A stretch of 64,000 bases of DNA from Microbacterium esteraromaticum (GCF_017303215.1 NZ_JAEMWU010000001.1:682001-746000), one strand, 5' to 3'. Positions 24,348-34,841 are shown, numbered from the stretch's first letter. The notes: generated by a model from the letters alone, not told the origin. Numbers and translations are program-made.

Positions 24348-26699
24348 ATGACCACCCCCGCGCAGAGCAGCATCGATCTCGAGATCGGCGGGATGACCTG
24401 CGCCTCGTGCGCGATGCGCATCGAGAAGAAGCTCAACAGGATCGACGGCGTCACCGCGACGGTCAACTACGCCACCGAGAAGGCGCAGGTGACCGTCGAC
24501 GGAGACCTCGACACGGCGCGGCTGATCACCGAGGTCGAGAACGCCGGGTACACCGCTACGCTGCCGGCGCCGCCGGCTCCGGATGCCGTCGGAGCGACAG
24601 CATCCGATCAGGGTGAACCCGACGACCCCGAGTTGCGCACCCTGCGTCAGCGACTGATCGGCTCGATCGTGCTGTCGGTGCCGGTGATCCTGATGGCGAT
24701 GATCCCGCCCCTGCAGTTCCCCTACTGGCAGTGGCTGTCGCTCGTGCTCGCCGCGCCGGTGGTCGTGTGGGCTGCCTGGCCGTTCCATCGCGCCGCGTGG
24801 ATCAACCTGCGACACGGCGCCGCCACCATGGACACCCTGGTGAGCTTGGGAACGAGCGCCGCGCTGCTCTGGTCGCTGTACGCGCTGTTCTTCGGAACGG
24901 CGGGCATGCCCGGCATGACGCACGGGTTCAGCTTCACGATCGAGCCGTCCGACGGTGCGGGCAATATCTATCTCGAAGTCGCCGCCGGGGTGACGATGTT
25001 CATCCTCGCGGGCCGCTACTTCGAGAAGCGCGCCAAGCGCCGGGCCGGCGCCGCGCTGCGCGCCCTGCTCGAACTCGGAGCGAAAGAGGTCGCGGTCCTG
25101 CGCGACGGCGTCGAGGTGCTCATCTCGACCGATGATCTGCACGTGGGTGACGAGTTCGTCGTGCGCCCCGGCGAGAAGATCGCCACCGACGGCGTCGTCG
25201 TGTCGGGGGCATCCGCTGTGGACCAGTCGATGATCACCGGCGAGTCCGTTCCCGTCGAGGTGACCGAGGGTGACACCGTCACCGGTGCCACGGTCAACGC
25301 GGGCGGCCGACTCGTGGTGCGCGCGACCCGCGTGGGCGCCGATACGCAGCTCGCCCAGATGGCGAAGCTGGTCGAGGAGGCGCAGACCGGCAAGGCCGAG
25401 GTGCAGCGCCTCGCCGACCGCGTCTCGGGCATCTTCGTGCCCATCGTGATCGTGATCGCGGTGGCGACGCTCGGCGTCTGGTTGGCGCTCGGCTTCCCGG
25501 CATCCGCCGCCTTCACCGCGGCCGTCGCGGTGCTGATCATCGCGTGCCCGTGCGCGCTGGGTCTGGCGACGCCGACCGCGCTGCTGGTGGGCACGGGTCG
25601 CGGGGCGCAACTGGGCATCCTCATCAAGGGCCCCGAGATCCTGGAGTCGACGCGACGCGTCGACACGATCGTGCTCGACAAGACAGGCACGGTCACCGAG
25701 GGGCGCATGAGCGTCGTCGAGGTGGTTCCCGAGGCCGGAACGGATGCTGGCGAGCTGCTGCGCCTGGCCGGTGCGATCGAGGACGCCAGTGAGCACCCCA
25801 TCGCCCGCGCGATCGCCAAGGCCGCGAGCATCCGCCCCTCCCACCCCCACCTCTCCTCCCACGAGGGGTCAGAAAACGTCGTGTCGGAGGGCCTCAACAC
25901 GACAGAAATTGACCCCTCGTGGGGTGGGGCGGGGGCGCTGCCGGCGGTCGAGTCGTTCCAGAACATCGAGGGGCGCGGGGTCACCGGCGTCGTCGAGGGG
26001 CACGCGCTGCTCGTCGGGCGGGTGTCGCTGCTGGAGGACTGGTCGATCCAGCCCTCCAAGCACCTGCTCGATCGCAAGGCCGCGGCAGAGGCCTCGGGGC
26101 AGACCGCCGTGCTCGTGGCCTGGGACGGCGAGGCACGCGGAATGATCGTCGTCGCCGACGAGGTCAAGCCCACCAGCGCCGAGGCCATCGCGTCGCTGAA
26201 GGCTCTCGGGCTGCGACCCGTGCTGCTCACCGGCGACAACCGCGCCGCCGCAGAGCACATCGCCGCGCAGGTCGGCATCGATGAGGTCATCGCCGAGGTG
26301 CTGCCCGCTGAGAAGGTCGACGTCGTCACTCGACTGCAGTCCGAGGGGCGCGTCGTCGCGATGGTCGGCGACGGTGTCAACGACGCCCCGGCGCTCGCAC
26401 AGGCTGATCTCGGCATGGCCATGGGCACCGGCACGGACGTCGCGATCGAGGCATCCGACATCACCCTCGTGCGGGGAGACCTGCGCGCGGCCTCCGACGC
26501 GATCCGCCTTTCACGCCGTACCCTCGGCACCATCAAGGGCAACCTGTTCTGGGCGTTCGCGTACAACACGGCCGCGATCCCCCTGGCAGCGCTCGGGCTG
26601 CTCAACCCCATGCTCGCCGGGGCGGCGATGGCGTTCTCTAGCGTCTTCGTGGTGGGCAACAGCCTGCGGCTGCGCCGCTTCCGCTCGCTGATCAAGTAG
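24348..26699 (+). CDS. copA: Cu(I)-exporting P1B-type ATPase CopA, carrying an in-frame palindromic insert
   Basis: A 783-residue copper pump. One HMA domain has GMTCASC (Cys18, Cys21). The transmembrane metal site is CPC (400-402), the phosphorylated Asp is D444 in DKTGT, the nucleotide-binding His-Pro is at 483-484, and the hinge motif is GDGVNDAP. It would export Cu(I) using ATP. Between [11 protein letters not shown] and [10 protein letters not shown], about residues 494-530 form an unusual Ser- and His-rich insert in the nucleotide-binding domain. Bases 25860-25921 of this insert are a palindromic element also found at 46113. The frame is intact and all motifs are present, so the pump is probably functional. 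The ATG follows CAGGAG. Confidence 0.92.
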   Translation: MTTPAQSSIDLEIGGMTCASCAMRIEKKLNRIDGVTATVNYATEKAQVTVDGDLDTARLITEVENAGYTATLPAPPAPDAVGATASDQGEPDDPELRTLRQRLIGSIVLSVPVILMAMIPPLQFPYWQWLSLVLAAPVVVWAAWPFHRAAWINLRHGAATMDTLVSLGTSAALLWSLYALFFGTAGMPGMTHGFSFTIEPSDGAGNIYLEVAAGVTMFILAGRYFEKRAKRRAGAALRALLELGAKEVAVLRDGVEVLISTDDLHVGDEFVVRPGEKIATDGVVVSGASAVDQSMITGESVPVEVTEGDTVTGATVNAGGRLVVRATRVGADTQLAQMAKLVEEAQTGKAEVQRLADRVSGIFVPIVIVIAVATLGVWLALGFPASAAFTAAVAVLIIACPCALGLATPTALLVGTGRGAQLGILIKGPEILESTRRVDTIVLDKTGTVTEGRMSVVEVVPEAGTDAGELLRLAGAIEDASEHPIARAIAKAASIRPSHPHLSSHEGSENVVSEGLNTTEIDPSWGGAGALPAVESFQNIEGRGVTGVVEGHALLVGRVSLLEDWSIQPSKHLLDRKAAAEASGQTAVLVAWDGEARGMIVVADEVKPTSAEAIASLKALGLRPVLLTGDNRAAAEHIAAQVGIDEVIAEVLPAEKVDVVTRLQSEGRVVAMVGDGVNDAPALAQADLGMAMGTGTDVAIEASDITLVRGDLRAASDAIRLSRRTLGTIKGNLFWAFAYNTAAIPLAALGLLNPMLAGAAMAFSSVFVVGNSLRLRRFRSLIK
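25860..25921. repeat. Palindromic element type C, copy 1, inside copA (62 bp core)
   Basis: CACGAGGGGTCAG pairs with TTGACCCCTCGTG, and the inner GTCGTGT pairs with ACACGAC. Flanking C-rich (CCCCTCCCACCCC) and G-rich (GGGGTGGGGCGGGG) tracts extend the palindrome. The core begins exactly on a codon boundary (residue 505) and reads without a stop. A second copy of equal length is intergenic at 46113-46174. Confidence 0.85.
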
Positions 26700-26712
26700 A
26701 CGGAGGAGCATC

Positions 26713-28899
26713 ATGACCGATCCGCACGCACACGAGGGCCACGAGCAGCACGCTGCGCACCGCGGGCATGCGCCCGCGGCATCCGCTCGGGAGGAGAACC
26801 CGGGTTCGGGAGGAGGCCACGCGCACGGGCATCCTCCCGAGGGCGAGAACTCCTCCCGACCGGGAGCGGATGCCAACCACGCGGCCCACAGCAATCACGC
26901 CGACCACAGCAACCATGCGGCCCACGGCGATCATGTCGGCCAGTTCCGCAGGCTGTTCTGGATCAACCTGCTGATCGCCGTGCCGGTGGTGGCCCTCTCG
27001 CCGATGTTCGCCATGCTGCTCGGCTACGAGATCCCCGATCTGCCGGGGGCGGCCTGGGTCGCCCCCGTGCTGGGCACCGTGATGTACGTGTGGGGCGGCC
27101 GGCCGTTCCTCACCGGGGCCGTCAGCGAGCTGAAGGCCCGCAAGCCCGGCATGATGCTGCTGATCGGGTTGGCGATCACGGTCGCCTTCCTCGCCTCGTG
27201 GGGCGCGAGCCTGGGGCTGTTGCATCACGAGCTGGAGTTCTGGTGGGAGCTCGCGCTGCTGATCGTCATCATGCTGCTGGGGCACTGGCTCGAGATGAGG
27301 TCGCTCGCGCAGACGACGTCGGCGTTGGATTCGCTGGCCGCGCTGCTGCCCGATGAGGCTGAGCGCGTTGCCGGCGATGGTGTCGAGACGGTGAGTCCCG
27401 ACGATCTGCGCGTCGGCGATGTCGTCATCGTGCGTCCCGGGGGCAGTGTTCCCGCCGACGGGGTGATCGTGGACGGCCGCGCGAGCATGGACGAGTCGAT
27501 GCTCACGGGGGAGTCGCGCACGGTCGGCCGCGGTGTCGGCGAACGCGTGACCGCGGGAACCGTGGCCACCGACTCGGGGTTGCGCGTCGAGGTGGATGCC
27601 ATCGGCGACGACACGGCGATCGCGGGCATCCGCAAGCTGGTCTCCGACGCGCAGGCGTCGAGTTCGCACGCGCAGCGCCTCGCCGACCGGGCGGCCGCGT
27701 GGCTGTTCTGGTTCGCGCTCGGCGCCGCGGCGCTCACCGCGGTCGTGTGGACCGCGGTCGGCGATCCGGATGCCGCGGTCGTGCGCACCATCACGGTGCT
27801 GGTCATCGCGTGTCCTCATGCGCTGGGGCTGGCGATTCCGCTGGTCGTCTCGATCGCGACCGAGCGGGCGGCCCGTGCGGGTGTGCTGGTGAAGGACCGC
27901 CTGGCCCTGGAGAGCATGCGCACGGTCGACGCGGTGCTGTTCGACAAGACGGGCACGCTCACGAAGGGCGAGCCGACGGTCTCGGCCATCGCCCCCGCGG
28001 GCGGCTGGAGCGCCGAGGAGGTGCTCGCGCTCGCCGCGGCCGCTGAGGCCGACAGCGAGCATCCGCTGGCCAGGGCGATCGTGCGCGCCGCCGCCGATCG
28101 CGACCTGACCGTCGCCACGGCGACGGGCTTCAGCTCGTCGCCGGCCGTCGGCGTGACGGCCACCGTCGACGGCGCCGAGGTGCGCGTGGGTGGCCCGTAC
28201 ATGCTCACCGAGGTGGGTGCGGAAGAGATCTCGGATGCCGATGGCTGGCGTTCTGAGGGCGCCATCATTCTGCACGTCGTGCGCGACGGGGAGGTGATCG
28301 GCGGGCTGAAGCTGGCCGATGAGATCCGGGCGGAGTCGCGGCAGGCGGTCGAGGCGTTGCATGCGCGCGGCGTCGAAGTGGTGATGATCACCGGTGATGC
28401 CGAGGCTGTGGCGAATGCGGTCGGACGCGAACTCGGCATCGATCGGGTGTTCGCCGGGGTGCGCCCCGAGGACAAGGCCGCGAAGGTCGCTGAACTGCAG
28501 CGTGAGGGCAAGAAGGTCGCGATGGTCGGCGACGGCGTCAACGATGCGCCGGCGCTCGCCCAGGCCGACGTCGGCATCGCGATCGGCGCGGGCACCGATG
28601 TGGCGATCGCCTCGGCCGGGGTGATCCTGGCCTCTGACGACCCGCGTGCGGTGATCTCGGTGATCGAGCTGTCGAGCGCCAGCTACCGCAAGATGAAGCA
28701 GAATCTGTGGTGGGCGGCGGGGTACAACCTGATTTCGGTGCCGTTGGCGGCCGGTGTGCTGGCGCCGGTCGGGTTCGTGCTGCCGATGTCGGTGGGTGCG
28801 ATTCTGATGAGCCTGTCGACGATCGTGGTGGCGTTGAACGCCCAGGCGCTGCGACGCCTCGACCTGCGCCCCGAGGCCGTCATCGGTCGCGATGCCTGA
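26713..28899 (+). CDS. copB: CopB-type P1B ATPase with His-rich N-terminus
   Basis: A 728-residue P1B ATPase of the CPH class. The first 74 residues hold about 20 His in repeats such as NHAAHS, NHADHS and NHAAHG, in place of an HMA domain. The transmembrane metal motif is CPH (367-369), the phosphorylated Asp is D411 in DKTGT, followed by EHPLARAI and [11 protein letters not shown] pumps (CopB) move Cu(II), Cu(I) or Ag(I); metal choice here is inferred. It is the third gene of the copper operon, 13 bases after copA, with GGAGGAG upstream. Bases 26778-26874 in the His-rich region form a four-unit palindrome. Confidence 0.9.
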   Translation: MTDPHAHEGHEQHAAHRGHAPAASAREENPGSGGGHAHGHPPEGENSSRPGADANHAAHSNHADHSNHAAHGDHVGQFRRLFWINLLIAVPVVALSPMFAMLLGYEIPDLPGAAWVAPVLGTVMYVWGGRPFLTGAVSELKARKPGMMLLIGLAITVAFLASWGASLGLLHHELEFWWELALLIVIMLLGHWLEMRSLAQTTSALDSLAALLPDEAERVAGDGVETVSPDDLRVGDVVIVRPGGSVPADGVIVDGRASMDESMLTGESRTVGRGVGERVTAGTVATDSGLRVEVDAIGDDTAIAGIRKLVSDAQASSSHAQRLADRAAAWLFWFALGAAALTAVVWTAVGDPDAAVVRTITVLVIACPHALGLAIPLVVSIATERAARAGVLVKDRLALESMRTVDAVLFDKTGTLTKGEPTVSAIAPAGGWSAEEVLALAAAAEADSEHPLARAIVRAAADRDLTVATATGFSSSPAVGVTATVDGAEVRVGGPYMLTEVGAEEISDADGWRSEGAIILHVVRDGEVIGGLKLADEIRAESRQAVEALHARGVEVVMITGDAEAVANAVGRELGIDRVFAGVRPEDKAAKVAELQREGKKVAMVGDGVNDAPALAQADVGIAIGAGTDVAIASAGVILASDDPRAVISVIELSSASYRKMKQNLWWAAGYNLISVPLAAGVLAPVGFVLPMSVGAILMSLSTIVVALNAQALRRLDLRPEAVIGRDA
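26778..26874. repeat. Palindromic element type G inside the copB N-terminal region
   Basis: GGCATCCGCTCGGGAGGAG (26778-26796) and TCGGGAGGAGG (26806-26816) read forward; ATCCTCCCGA (26831-26840) and CTCCTCCCGACCGGGAG then CGGATGCC (26850-26874) read inverted. It encodes roughly residues 22-54, a Gly/Pro/Ser segment that breaks the run of His repeats. Only one copy is seen, so mobility is inferred from structural likeness to types A, B and D. Confidence 0.6.
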
Positions 28900-28902
28900 G
28901 CG

Positions 28903-29574
28903 TCAGAGCACGAGTCGGTAGCCCATGCCCTGTTCGGTGAGCAGGTGTACGGGCGCCGACGGGTCTGCCTCGAGCTTCTTGCGCAGCTGCGACATGTACA
29001 GGCGCAGGTAGCCGGTGTCGGTGGCCTGCTCGGTGCCCCACAGCTCGCGCAGCAGCTCCTGCCGGGTCACCAGGGCGCCGGGGTGCCGCACCAGGTGCTC
29101 GAGCATCCGCCATTCGGTGGGGGTGAGGTGCACGTGCGCGCCCGCGCGTGCGACGGATTTCGCGGCCAGGTCGACGACGACGTCGCCGAACGCCACGGTC
29201 GCCTCGCCCGCGCCGGCGCCCGCACGGCGTGACAGCGCCCGCAGACGGGCCAGCAGCTCGTCGATCTGAAAGGGCTTGGTGACGTAGTCATCGGCGCCGG
29301 CATCGAGGGCGTCGACCTTGTCGGCCGAACCGGTGCGGCCCGACACGACGATGATCGGCACGGTCGTCCATCCGCGCAGCGCGTGGATCACCTGCACGCC
29401 GTCGAGCTGCGGCATGCCCAGGTCGAGCAGCACGATGTCGGGGTGCTCCTGTGCGGCGAGCTGGATGGCTGCGGCCCCGTCGGGCGCCGCCACGACGTCG
29501 TAGCCGTGGGCGGCGAGGGTGATGCGCAGCGCCCGCACCAGTTGCGGGTCGTCATCGGCGATCAGCAGTTTCAT
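28903..29574 (-). CDS. kdpE: KdpE response regulator
   Basis: A 223-residue OmpR-type regulator. The receiver domain has the acidic DDD at 7-9, the phosphorylated Asp at about 51 in LLDLGMP, and Lys in YVTKPF. The C-terminal winged helix carries LTPTEWRMLEHLVRHPGALV and TEQGMGYRLVL. It would activate kdpFABC under potassium limitation or osmotic stress. Its start overlaps the kdpD stop by four bases; it is the last gene of the operon. Confidence 0.93.
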   Translation of the reverse strand: MKLLIADDDPQLVRALRITLAAHGYDVVAAPDGAAAIQLAAQEHPDIVLLDLGMPQLDGVQVIHALRGWTTVPIIVVSGRTGSADKVDALDAGADDYVTKPFQIDELLARLRALSRRAGAGAGEATVAFGDVVVDLAAKSVARAGAHVHLTPTEWRMLEHLVRHPGALVTRQELLRELWGTEQATDTGYLRLYMSQLRKKLEADPSAPVHLLTEQGMGYRLVL

Positions 29575-32078
29575 GCGTCGGCACCGGTCGGGTGGGTGGT
29601 GTCGGATGCCACCGGCAGGGCGATCACCATCGTCAGGCCCCCTCCTGGTGTGTCCTCGGGGCTCAGGCTACCGCTCATGCCCTCGGTGAACCCGCGCGAC
29701 AGGGCCAGCCCGAGGCCGAGGCCGACGGTGTTGTCATGGTCGCCTTCGCGCTGGAACGGGGCGAACATGCTCTGCTGCCGTTCGAGGGGCACGCCTTCGC
29801 CGCGGTCGACGATGCGGATCTCGGCGGTCTCGCCCAGGCGGCTGGTCGTCACGAGTACCCGGCTGCCGGGCGGGGTGTGCCGGTGGGCGTTGGCGAGCAC
29901 ATTGACGAGCACCCGTTGCAGCAGCACCGGGTCGGCGCGCAGCGCGGGCAGGTTGGGATCGAGGCCGAGCTCGACGTCATCGGGGCCGAAGCCGAGTTCA
30001 TCGAGCGCGCTGACGACTGCCGCCCCCGCGTCGACGTCGGTGAGCGATACGGCGAGCACGCCGGCCTCGACGCGGCTGGCGTCGAGCAGGTCGGTGACGA
30101 GTTTCGACAGAGTGCCCAGGCTCTCATCGGCGGTCTCGAGCAGCTCGGCGCGGTCGGCACTGGAGAGTCGGCTGGATCCGCGCAGCCCGCCGACGGCCGC
30201 CATGGCCGCCGCGAGGGGCCGGCGCAGGTCGTGGCTGATGGCCGAGAGCAGAGCGCTGCGCACGCGGTCGGTCTCGGCGAGCACGTCAGCGCGCCGCGCC
30301 GTGGCGGTCAGGTCGGTGTGTTCGATCGCGGCTGCCAGCTGGGCGACGATTGCGTCGAGCAGTCGTCGGGCGGGGGCGTCGAGGGTCGATCCGTGCAGTT
30401 CGAGCACCGCGTGGGCGCCGACCGGCACGATCTCGGGGGTGGTGTCGGGCAGCGGTTCGCCGTCGGTCGCGAGGACGTGCCCGTCGCGATCGAGTAGCCG
30501 CACACCGCTGAACCCGAAGGCTTCGCGTGCTCTGCTGACCAGGGCCAGGGGGGCGCTGTCGCCGCGTAGCACGCTGCTGGCCACGGCGGCCAGCAGTTCG
30601 GCCTCGGCCGAGGCTCGGCGCGCGGTGCGGGCGCGGCGGGCGGCCTGATCGACGACGATACTGACCAGTACGGCGCTTACGACGTACATCACCAGCGCCA
30701 GTGTGTGCAGCGGGTCGGCGATGGTCACGGTGAAGAGTGGTGCGACGAACAGGAAGTCGAGGGTGAGGCCCGAGAGCACGGCCGCGAACAGGGCAGGGCG
30801 GATGCCCCCGACCAGCGCCACGACCACGACGAGCAGCTGGTAGGCCAGGACATCCGAGGTGATCGATGCGGGGGAGCGGAACGAGTACAGCAGCCACGAC
30901 AGCAGCGGACCGCCGACCAGGGCGATGGCGAGGCCGAGAGCCTGCCGGCGCCAGCCCAGGGGGCCACCGGTGATGCGCGGCAGCGCGGCGTGCGTGCCAG
31001 CAGCGGCGTGGCTCACCATGTGCACATCGATGTCGCCCGAGCGGCGGATCACCTCGGCCCCGATGCCGGGGCCCGTGAACACGGCGGCCAGGCGGCTGCG
31101 TCGGCTGACGCCGATGACGAGCTGGGTGGCATCCGACGTCTGGGCGAACTCGACGAGCGATTCGGCCACGTCGTCGCCCACGATCTGGTGGTAGCTTCCG
31201 CCGAGCGCGGACACCAGCCGCTGCTGGGCCGACAGCGCCCCGGGCGGGCTGCCTCGCAGGCCGTCCTGCGTCAGCACGTGCACCGCGAGCAGCTCTCCGC
31301 CGGCCGAGCGGGCGGCGATTCGCGCACCGCGGCGCAGCAGCGTTTCGCCCTCGGGGCCACCGGTGAGGGCGACGACGACGCGCTCTCTCGCCTGCCAGGT
31401 GCTCGCGATGCCGTGCTCGTCTCGGTAGCGGCGCAGTGCCGAGTCGACCTCGTCGGCGAGCCACAGCAGCGCCAGCTCGCGTAGCGCGGTCAGGTTGCCG
31501 AGGCGGAAGTAGTTCGACAGCGCGGCATCCACCCGCTCGGCGGGATACACCGACCCGGCCGAGAGACGGTCGCGCAGCGACTGCGGGGCCAGGTCGACCA
31601 CCTCGATGTCGTCCGCGGCGCGCACCGCGGCGTCGGGCACCGTCTCTTGTTGAGCGATACCGGTGATCTGCTCGACGACCCCGCCGAGCGACTCGATGTG
31701 CTGCACGTTGACGGTTGTGATCACGTCGATCCCGGCATCGAGCAGCGCTTCGACGTCTTGCCAGCGCTTCTCGTTCGTCGATCCGGGGGCGTTGGTATGG
31801 GCGAGCTCGTCGACCAGGGCGATCTGCGGCGCCCGCGCGATCACGGCATCGAGGTCGAGTTCGCCGAGGGCGACGCCGCGGTGCATCACCGTACGCAGTG
31901 GCACCCGTTCCAGTCCGACCACCTGCGCGGCCGTCGCCGCTCGCCCGTGATCCTCGACGACGGCGATCACGACGTCGTACCCCTCTGCCTGAAGCCGATG
32001 GGCGTCGGCGAGCATCTCGTACGTCTTGCCGACGCCGGGAGCCGCGCCGAGCAGTACTCGCAGACGCCCTCGGGTCAT
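29571..32078 (-). CDS. kdpD: KdpD sensor histidine kinase
   Basis: An 835-residue sensor kinase. The N-terminal KdpD domain has Walker A GAAPGVGKT (11-19) and the block HTNAPGSTNEKRWQDVEALL. A universal-stress-like domain follows (GVSRRSRLAAVF), then four membrane helices (about 375-480), a GAF-like region, and a kinase core with the phospho-acceptor His in AISHDLRRPL (near residue 612). The ATP lid GLGLGLALS completes it. It senses potassium and ionic strength and phosphorylates KdpE. It overlaps both kdpC and kdpE by four bases. Confidence 0.93.
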   Translation of the reverse strand: MTRGRLRVLLGAAPGVGKTYEMLADAHRLQAEGYDVVIAVVEDHGRAATAAQVVGLERVPLRTVMHRGVALGELDLDAVIARAPQIALVDELAHTNAPGSTNEKRWQDVEALLDAGIDVITTVNVQHIESLGGVVEQITGIAQQETVPDAAVRAADDIEVVDLAPQSLRDRLSAGSVYPAERVDAALSNYFRLGNLTALRELALLWLADEVDSALRRYRDEHGIASTWQARERVVVALTGGPEGETLLRRGARIAARSAGGELLAVHVLTQDGLRGSPPGALSAQQRLVSALGGSYHQIVGDDVAESLVEFAQTSDATQLVIGVSRRSRLAAVFTGPGIGAEVIRRSGDIDVHMVSHAAAGTHAALPRITGGPLGWRRQALGLAIALVGGPLLSWLLYSFRSPASITSDVLAYQLLVVVVALVGGIRPALFAAVLSGLTLDFLFVAPLFTVTIADPLHTLALVMYVVSAVLVSIVVDQAARRARTARRASAEAELLAAVASSVLRGDSAPLALVSRAREAFGFSGVRLLDRDGHVLATDGEPLPDTTPEIVPVGAHAVLELHGSTLDAPARRLLDAIVAQLAAAIEHTDLTATARRADVLAETDRVRSALLSAISHDLRRPLAAAMAAVGGLRGSSRLSSADRAELLETADESLGTLSKLVTDLLDASRVEAGVLAVSLTDVDAGAAVVSALDELGFGPDDVELGLDPNLPALRADPVLLQRVLVNVLANAHRHTPPGSRVLVTTSRLGETAEIRIVDRGEGVPLERQQSMFAPFQREGDHDNTVGLGLGLALSRGFTEGMSGSLSPEDTPGGGLTMVIALPVASDTTHPTGADA

Positions 32079-32686
32079 CGGATCTCTTCCTGTGCGGTAT
32101 CGAGGGCGACGTTGAGGTCGAGCACGTTGACGCGCTCCGCGCCGATGAAGCCGAGGTCCGGCGTCTCGATGCGCGCGGTGACGATCGCCCGCACGTCATC
32201 TTCGCTCATGCCGCGCTCCGCGGCCACTCGCGACACCTGCAGCAGGGCGTACTGCGGGCTGATGTGCGGGTCGAGTCCCGATGACGAGGCGGTGACGGCA
32301 TCCGCGGGCACCTCATCGGGCGAGACGCCCTCGCGGGCCGCGATCCGCTGGCGGCCCGCGTCGATCGCGGCGACCAGGTCGGGGTGCGAAGGTCCGAGGT
32401 TGCTGCCTCCTGAGGAGGCGCCTTCGTAGTCGGATGCAGACGGTCGGGGCTGGAAGTACTGCGGCAGGGCGTTGCCATCCGCGTCGGCGAACGTCTGGCC
32501 CAGCAGGGCGCTGCCGACCGGTTCGCCGTCGTGGGCGACGACCGAGCCGTTCGCCTGCCACGGGAAGGCGAGCTGGCCGACGCCCGTCATGGCGAGCGGA
32601 TAGGCGAGTCCGAGCAGGGCCGTCATCACGAGGACGGCGCGGATGGCGACCCCGGCGGTGCGGGTGGTGGTGCGGGTCTTCGACAT
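32075..32686 (-). CDS. kdpC: KdpC subunit of potassium-importing ATPase
   Basis: A 203-residue protein with one N-terminal membrane helix (about 12-32) and an extracytoplasmic domain. Family markers are YFQPRPSAS, SGGSNLGPSHPDL, and SGLDPHISPQYALLQ near the middle. KdpC helps the pump bind ATP and potassium. The ATG has AAAGGAACG upstream and follows kdpB by 33 bases that contain a tandem duplication. Confidence 0.93.
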   Translation of the reverse strand: MSKTRTTTRTAGVAIRAVLVMTALLGLAYPLAMTGVGQLAFPWQANGSVVAHDGEPVGSALLGQTFADADGNALPQYFQPRPSASDYEGASSGGSNLGPSHPDLVAAIDAGRQRIAAREGVSPDEVPADAVTASSSGLDPHISPQYALLQVSRVAAERGMSEDDVRAIVTARIETPDLGFIGAERVNVLDLNVALDTAQEEIR

Positions 32687-32706
32687 GGTCGTTCCTTTGC
32701 GAGGTT

Positions 32707-32734
32707 CAGAAGCCGGGAATCAGAAGCCGGGAAT
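32707..32734. repeat. 14-bp exact tandem duplication at the kdpB stop codon
   Basis: CAGAAGCCGGGAAT occurs twice in a row (32707-32720 and 32721-32734). On the coding strand this duplicates the codons for IPGF and the stop of kdpB. The first stop is used; the second copy now forms part of the kdpB-kdpC spacer. It looks like a recent slippage event. Confidence 0.8.
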
Positions 32735-34840
32735 CAGGCTGATGACCAGGTCGATCAGCTTGATGCCGACGAAGGGGGCGATCACGCCGCCGAGGCCGTA
32801 GATCAGCAGGTTGCGCTGCAGCATCCGCTCCGCGCTCGCCGGACGGTACTTCACACCGCGCAGGGCGAGCGGGATCAAGAAGACGATGACGATCGCGTTG
32901 AAGATCACGGCGCTGAGCACGGCGGATGCCGGCGAGTGCAGGTGCATGATGTTCAGGGCGCTCAGGCCGGGGAATGCGGTCATGAACAGGGCGGGGATGA
33001 TCGCGAAGTACTTCGCGATGTCGTTCGCGAGCGAGAACGTGGTCAGCGCGCCGCGGGTGATCAGCAACTGCTTGCCGATGCGCACGATGTCGATCAGCTT
33101 GGTCGGGTCCGAGTCGAGGTCGACCATGTTGCCGGCCTCTTTCGCGGCCGACGTGCCGGTGTTCATCGCGACGCCGACGTCGGCCTGGGCGAGCGCGGGG
33201 GCGTCGTTGGTGCCGTCGCCGGTCATCGCGACCATGCGTCCGCCCTGCTGTTCGCGACGGATCAGCGCCAGCTTGTCTTCGGGCGTCGCTTCGGCGAGCA
33301 CATCGTCGACGCCGGCCTCTTTCGCGATGGCGGCCGCGGTGAGCGGGTTGTCTCCCGTGATCATCACCGTGCGGATGCCCATCGCACGCAGTTCGTCGAA
33401 CCGCTCGCGCAGCCCGTCCTTGACGATGTCCTTCAGGTGCACGACACCGAGGATGCGCGTGTTCACCGCGACGACGAGCGGCGTACCGCCGGCCGCCGCG
33501 ATCTCGTCGGCGTGGCGGGCCGCCTCGGCGGCGGCATCACCGGCATCCGCTCCCTGCGTCGCGAGCCAGGCGCGAATCGCCGACCCGGCACCCTTGCGGA
33601 TCATGGTGCCGTCGGGCAGATCGATGCCGCTCATGCGGGTCTGGGCGGTGAACGGCACGGTCACCGCACCTTCGGGCGAGGTGACGTGGATGCCACGGGT
33701 GACGGCGAGGTCGACGATCGACGCACCCTCGGGGGTGGGGTCGGCGAGCGAGGACAGCGCGGCGGCGCGCAGCAGCTCGTCGGCGTCGACGCCGGCGACC
33801 GGCCGCACGTCGTCGGCGCGGCGGTTGCCGTAGGTGATGGTGCCGGTCTTGTCGAGCAGCAGCGTCGACACATCGCCGGCAGCTTCGACGGCGCGCCCCG
33901 ACATCGCCAGCACGTTGCGCTGCACGAGGCGGTCCATCCCGGCGATGCCGATCGCGCTCAGCAGCGCACCGATCGTGGTGGGGATCAGGCACACCAGCAG
34001 GGCGATGAGCACGGGGATGCCGACGGGCGACGCGACGTACGCGGCGAGCGGGTTGAGCACCAGCACGGCCACCACGAAGACGATCGACAGGCTCGACAGC
34101 AGGATGTTCAACGCGATCTCGTTGGGCGTGCGCTGACGGTTCGCTCCCTCGACGAGGGCGATCATGCGGTCGACGAACGTCTCGCCGGGGCGGGAGGTGA
34201 TGCGTACCACGATGCGGTCCGAGAGCACGCGCGTGCCGCCGGTGACGGCGCTGCGGTCGCCTCCGGACTCGCGGATCACCGGGGCGCTCTCGCCGGTGAT
34301 GGCCGACTCGTCGACCGTCGCGATGCCGGCCACGATGTCGCCGTCGCCGGGGATCGCCTCACCGGCCGCGACAACCACCAGGTCGCCGACCGCGAGGGCC
34401 GACGATGCGGTCTCGGTCAGCGGCGTGCGCTCAGCCAGCGGGTCGGACGAGTTGTAGCCGAGCACGAGCCGTGCGGTCGTCGTGGTGCGGGTCTTGCGCA
34501 GGCTGGCCGCCTGGGCCTTTCCGCGCCCCTCGGCGACCGCCTCCGACAGGTTGGCGAACAGCACGGTCAGCCACAACCAGCCGGCGATCGCCCACGTGAA
34601 GCCCGCCGGGACGTCCGGATCGGCACCGCCGAGCAGCGGCTCGGCGATCGCGAGCACGCTGGTGAACGCGGCGCCTGCCCACACCAGCAGGATCACCGGA
34701 TTGCGCAGCAAGCGTGCCGGGTTGAGTCGGCGCAGAGCGCCGGGCACGGCGGCCGCGAGCTGCGCGCCGCTGAACGCCCGTGACGGGGCCGGTGCCGGTT
34801 CGGATGCCCGGGTGTCCGGGCGGGGGTGCGTGAGGGTCAT
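32720..34840 (-). CDS. kdpB: KdpB catalytic subunit of potassium-importing ATPase
   Basis: A 706-residue P-type ATPase. The phosphorylated Asp lies in [15 protein letters not shown], with the [20 protein letters not shown] phosphatase loop and [20 protein letters not shown]. It hydrolyses ATP to drive potassium through KdpA. I start it at ATG 34840, one base after the kdpA stop; the frame runs further upstream but only as a shadow of kdpA. The first 40 residues ([18 protein letters not shown]) form a Pro/Ala-rich extension. Confidence 0.94.
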   Translation of the reverse strand: MTLTHPRPDTRASEPAPAPSRAFSGAQLAAAVPGALRRLNPARLLRNPVILLVWAGAAFTSVLAIAEPLLGGADPDVPAGFTWAIAGWLWLTVLFANLSEAVAEGRGKAQAASLRKTRTTTTARLVLGYNSSDPLAERTPLTETASSALAVGDLVVVAAGEAIPGDGDIVAGIATVDESAITGESAPVIRESGGDRSAVTGGTRVLSDRIVVRITSRPGETFVDRMIALVEGANRQRTPNEIALNILLSSLSIVFVVAVLVLNPLAAYVASPVGIPVLIALLVCLIPTTIGALLSAIGIAGMDRLVQRNVLAMSGRAVEAAGDVSTLLLDKTGTITYGNRRADDVRPVAGVDADELLRAAALSSLADPTPEGASIVDLAVTRGIHVTSPEGAVTVPFTAQTRMSGIDLPDGTMIRKGAGSAIRAWLATQGADAGDAAAEAARHADEIAAAGGTPLVVAVNTRILGVVHLKDIVKDGLRERFDELRAMGIRTVMITGDNPLTAAAIAKEAGVDDVLAEATPEDKLALIRREQQGGRMVAMTGDGTNDAPALAQADVGVAMNTGTSAAKEAGNMVDLDSDPTKLIDIVRIGKQLLITRGALTTFSLANDIAKYFAIIPALFMTAFPGLSALNIMHLHSPASAVLSAVIFNAIVIVFLIPLALRGVKYRPASAERMLQRNLLIYGLGGVIAPFVGIKLIDLVISLIPGF

Positions 34841-34841
34841 G

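Noticed and set aside
24264..25862. Long minus-strand open frame opposite copA
   Set aside because: Asp/Arg/His-rich shadow without any domain; copA on the other strand is certain.
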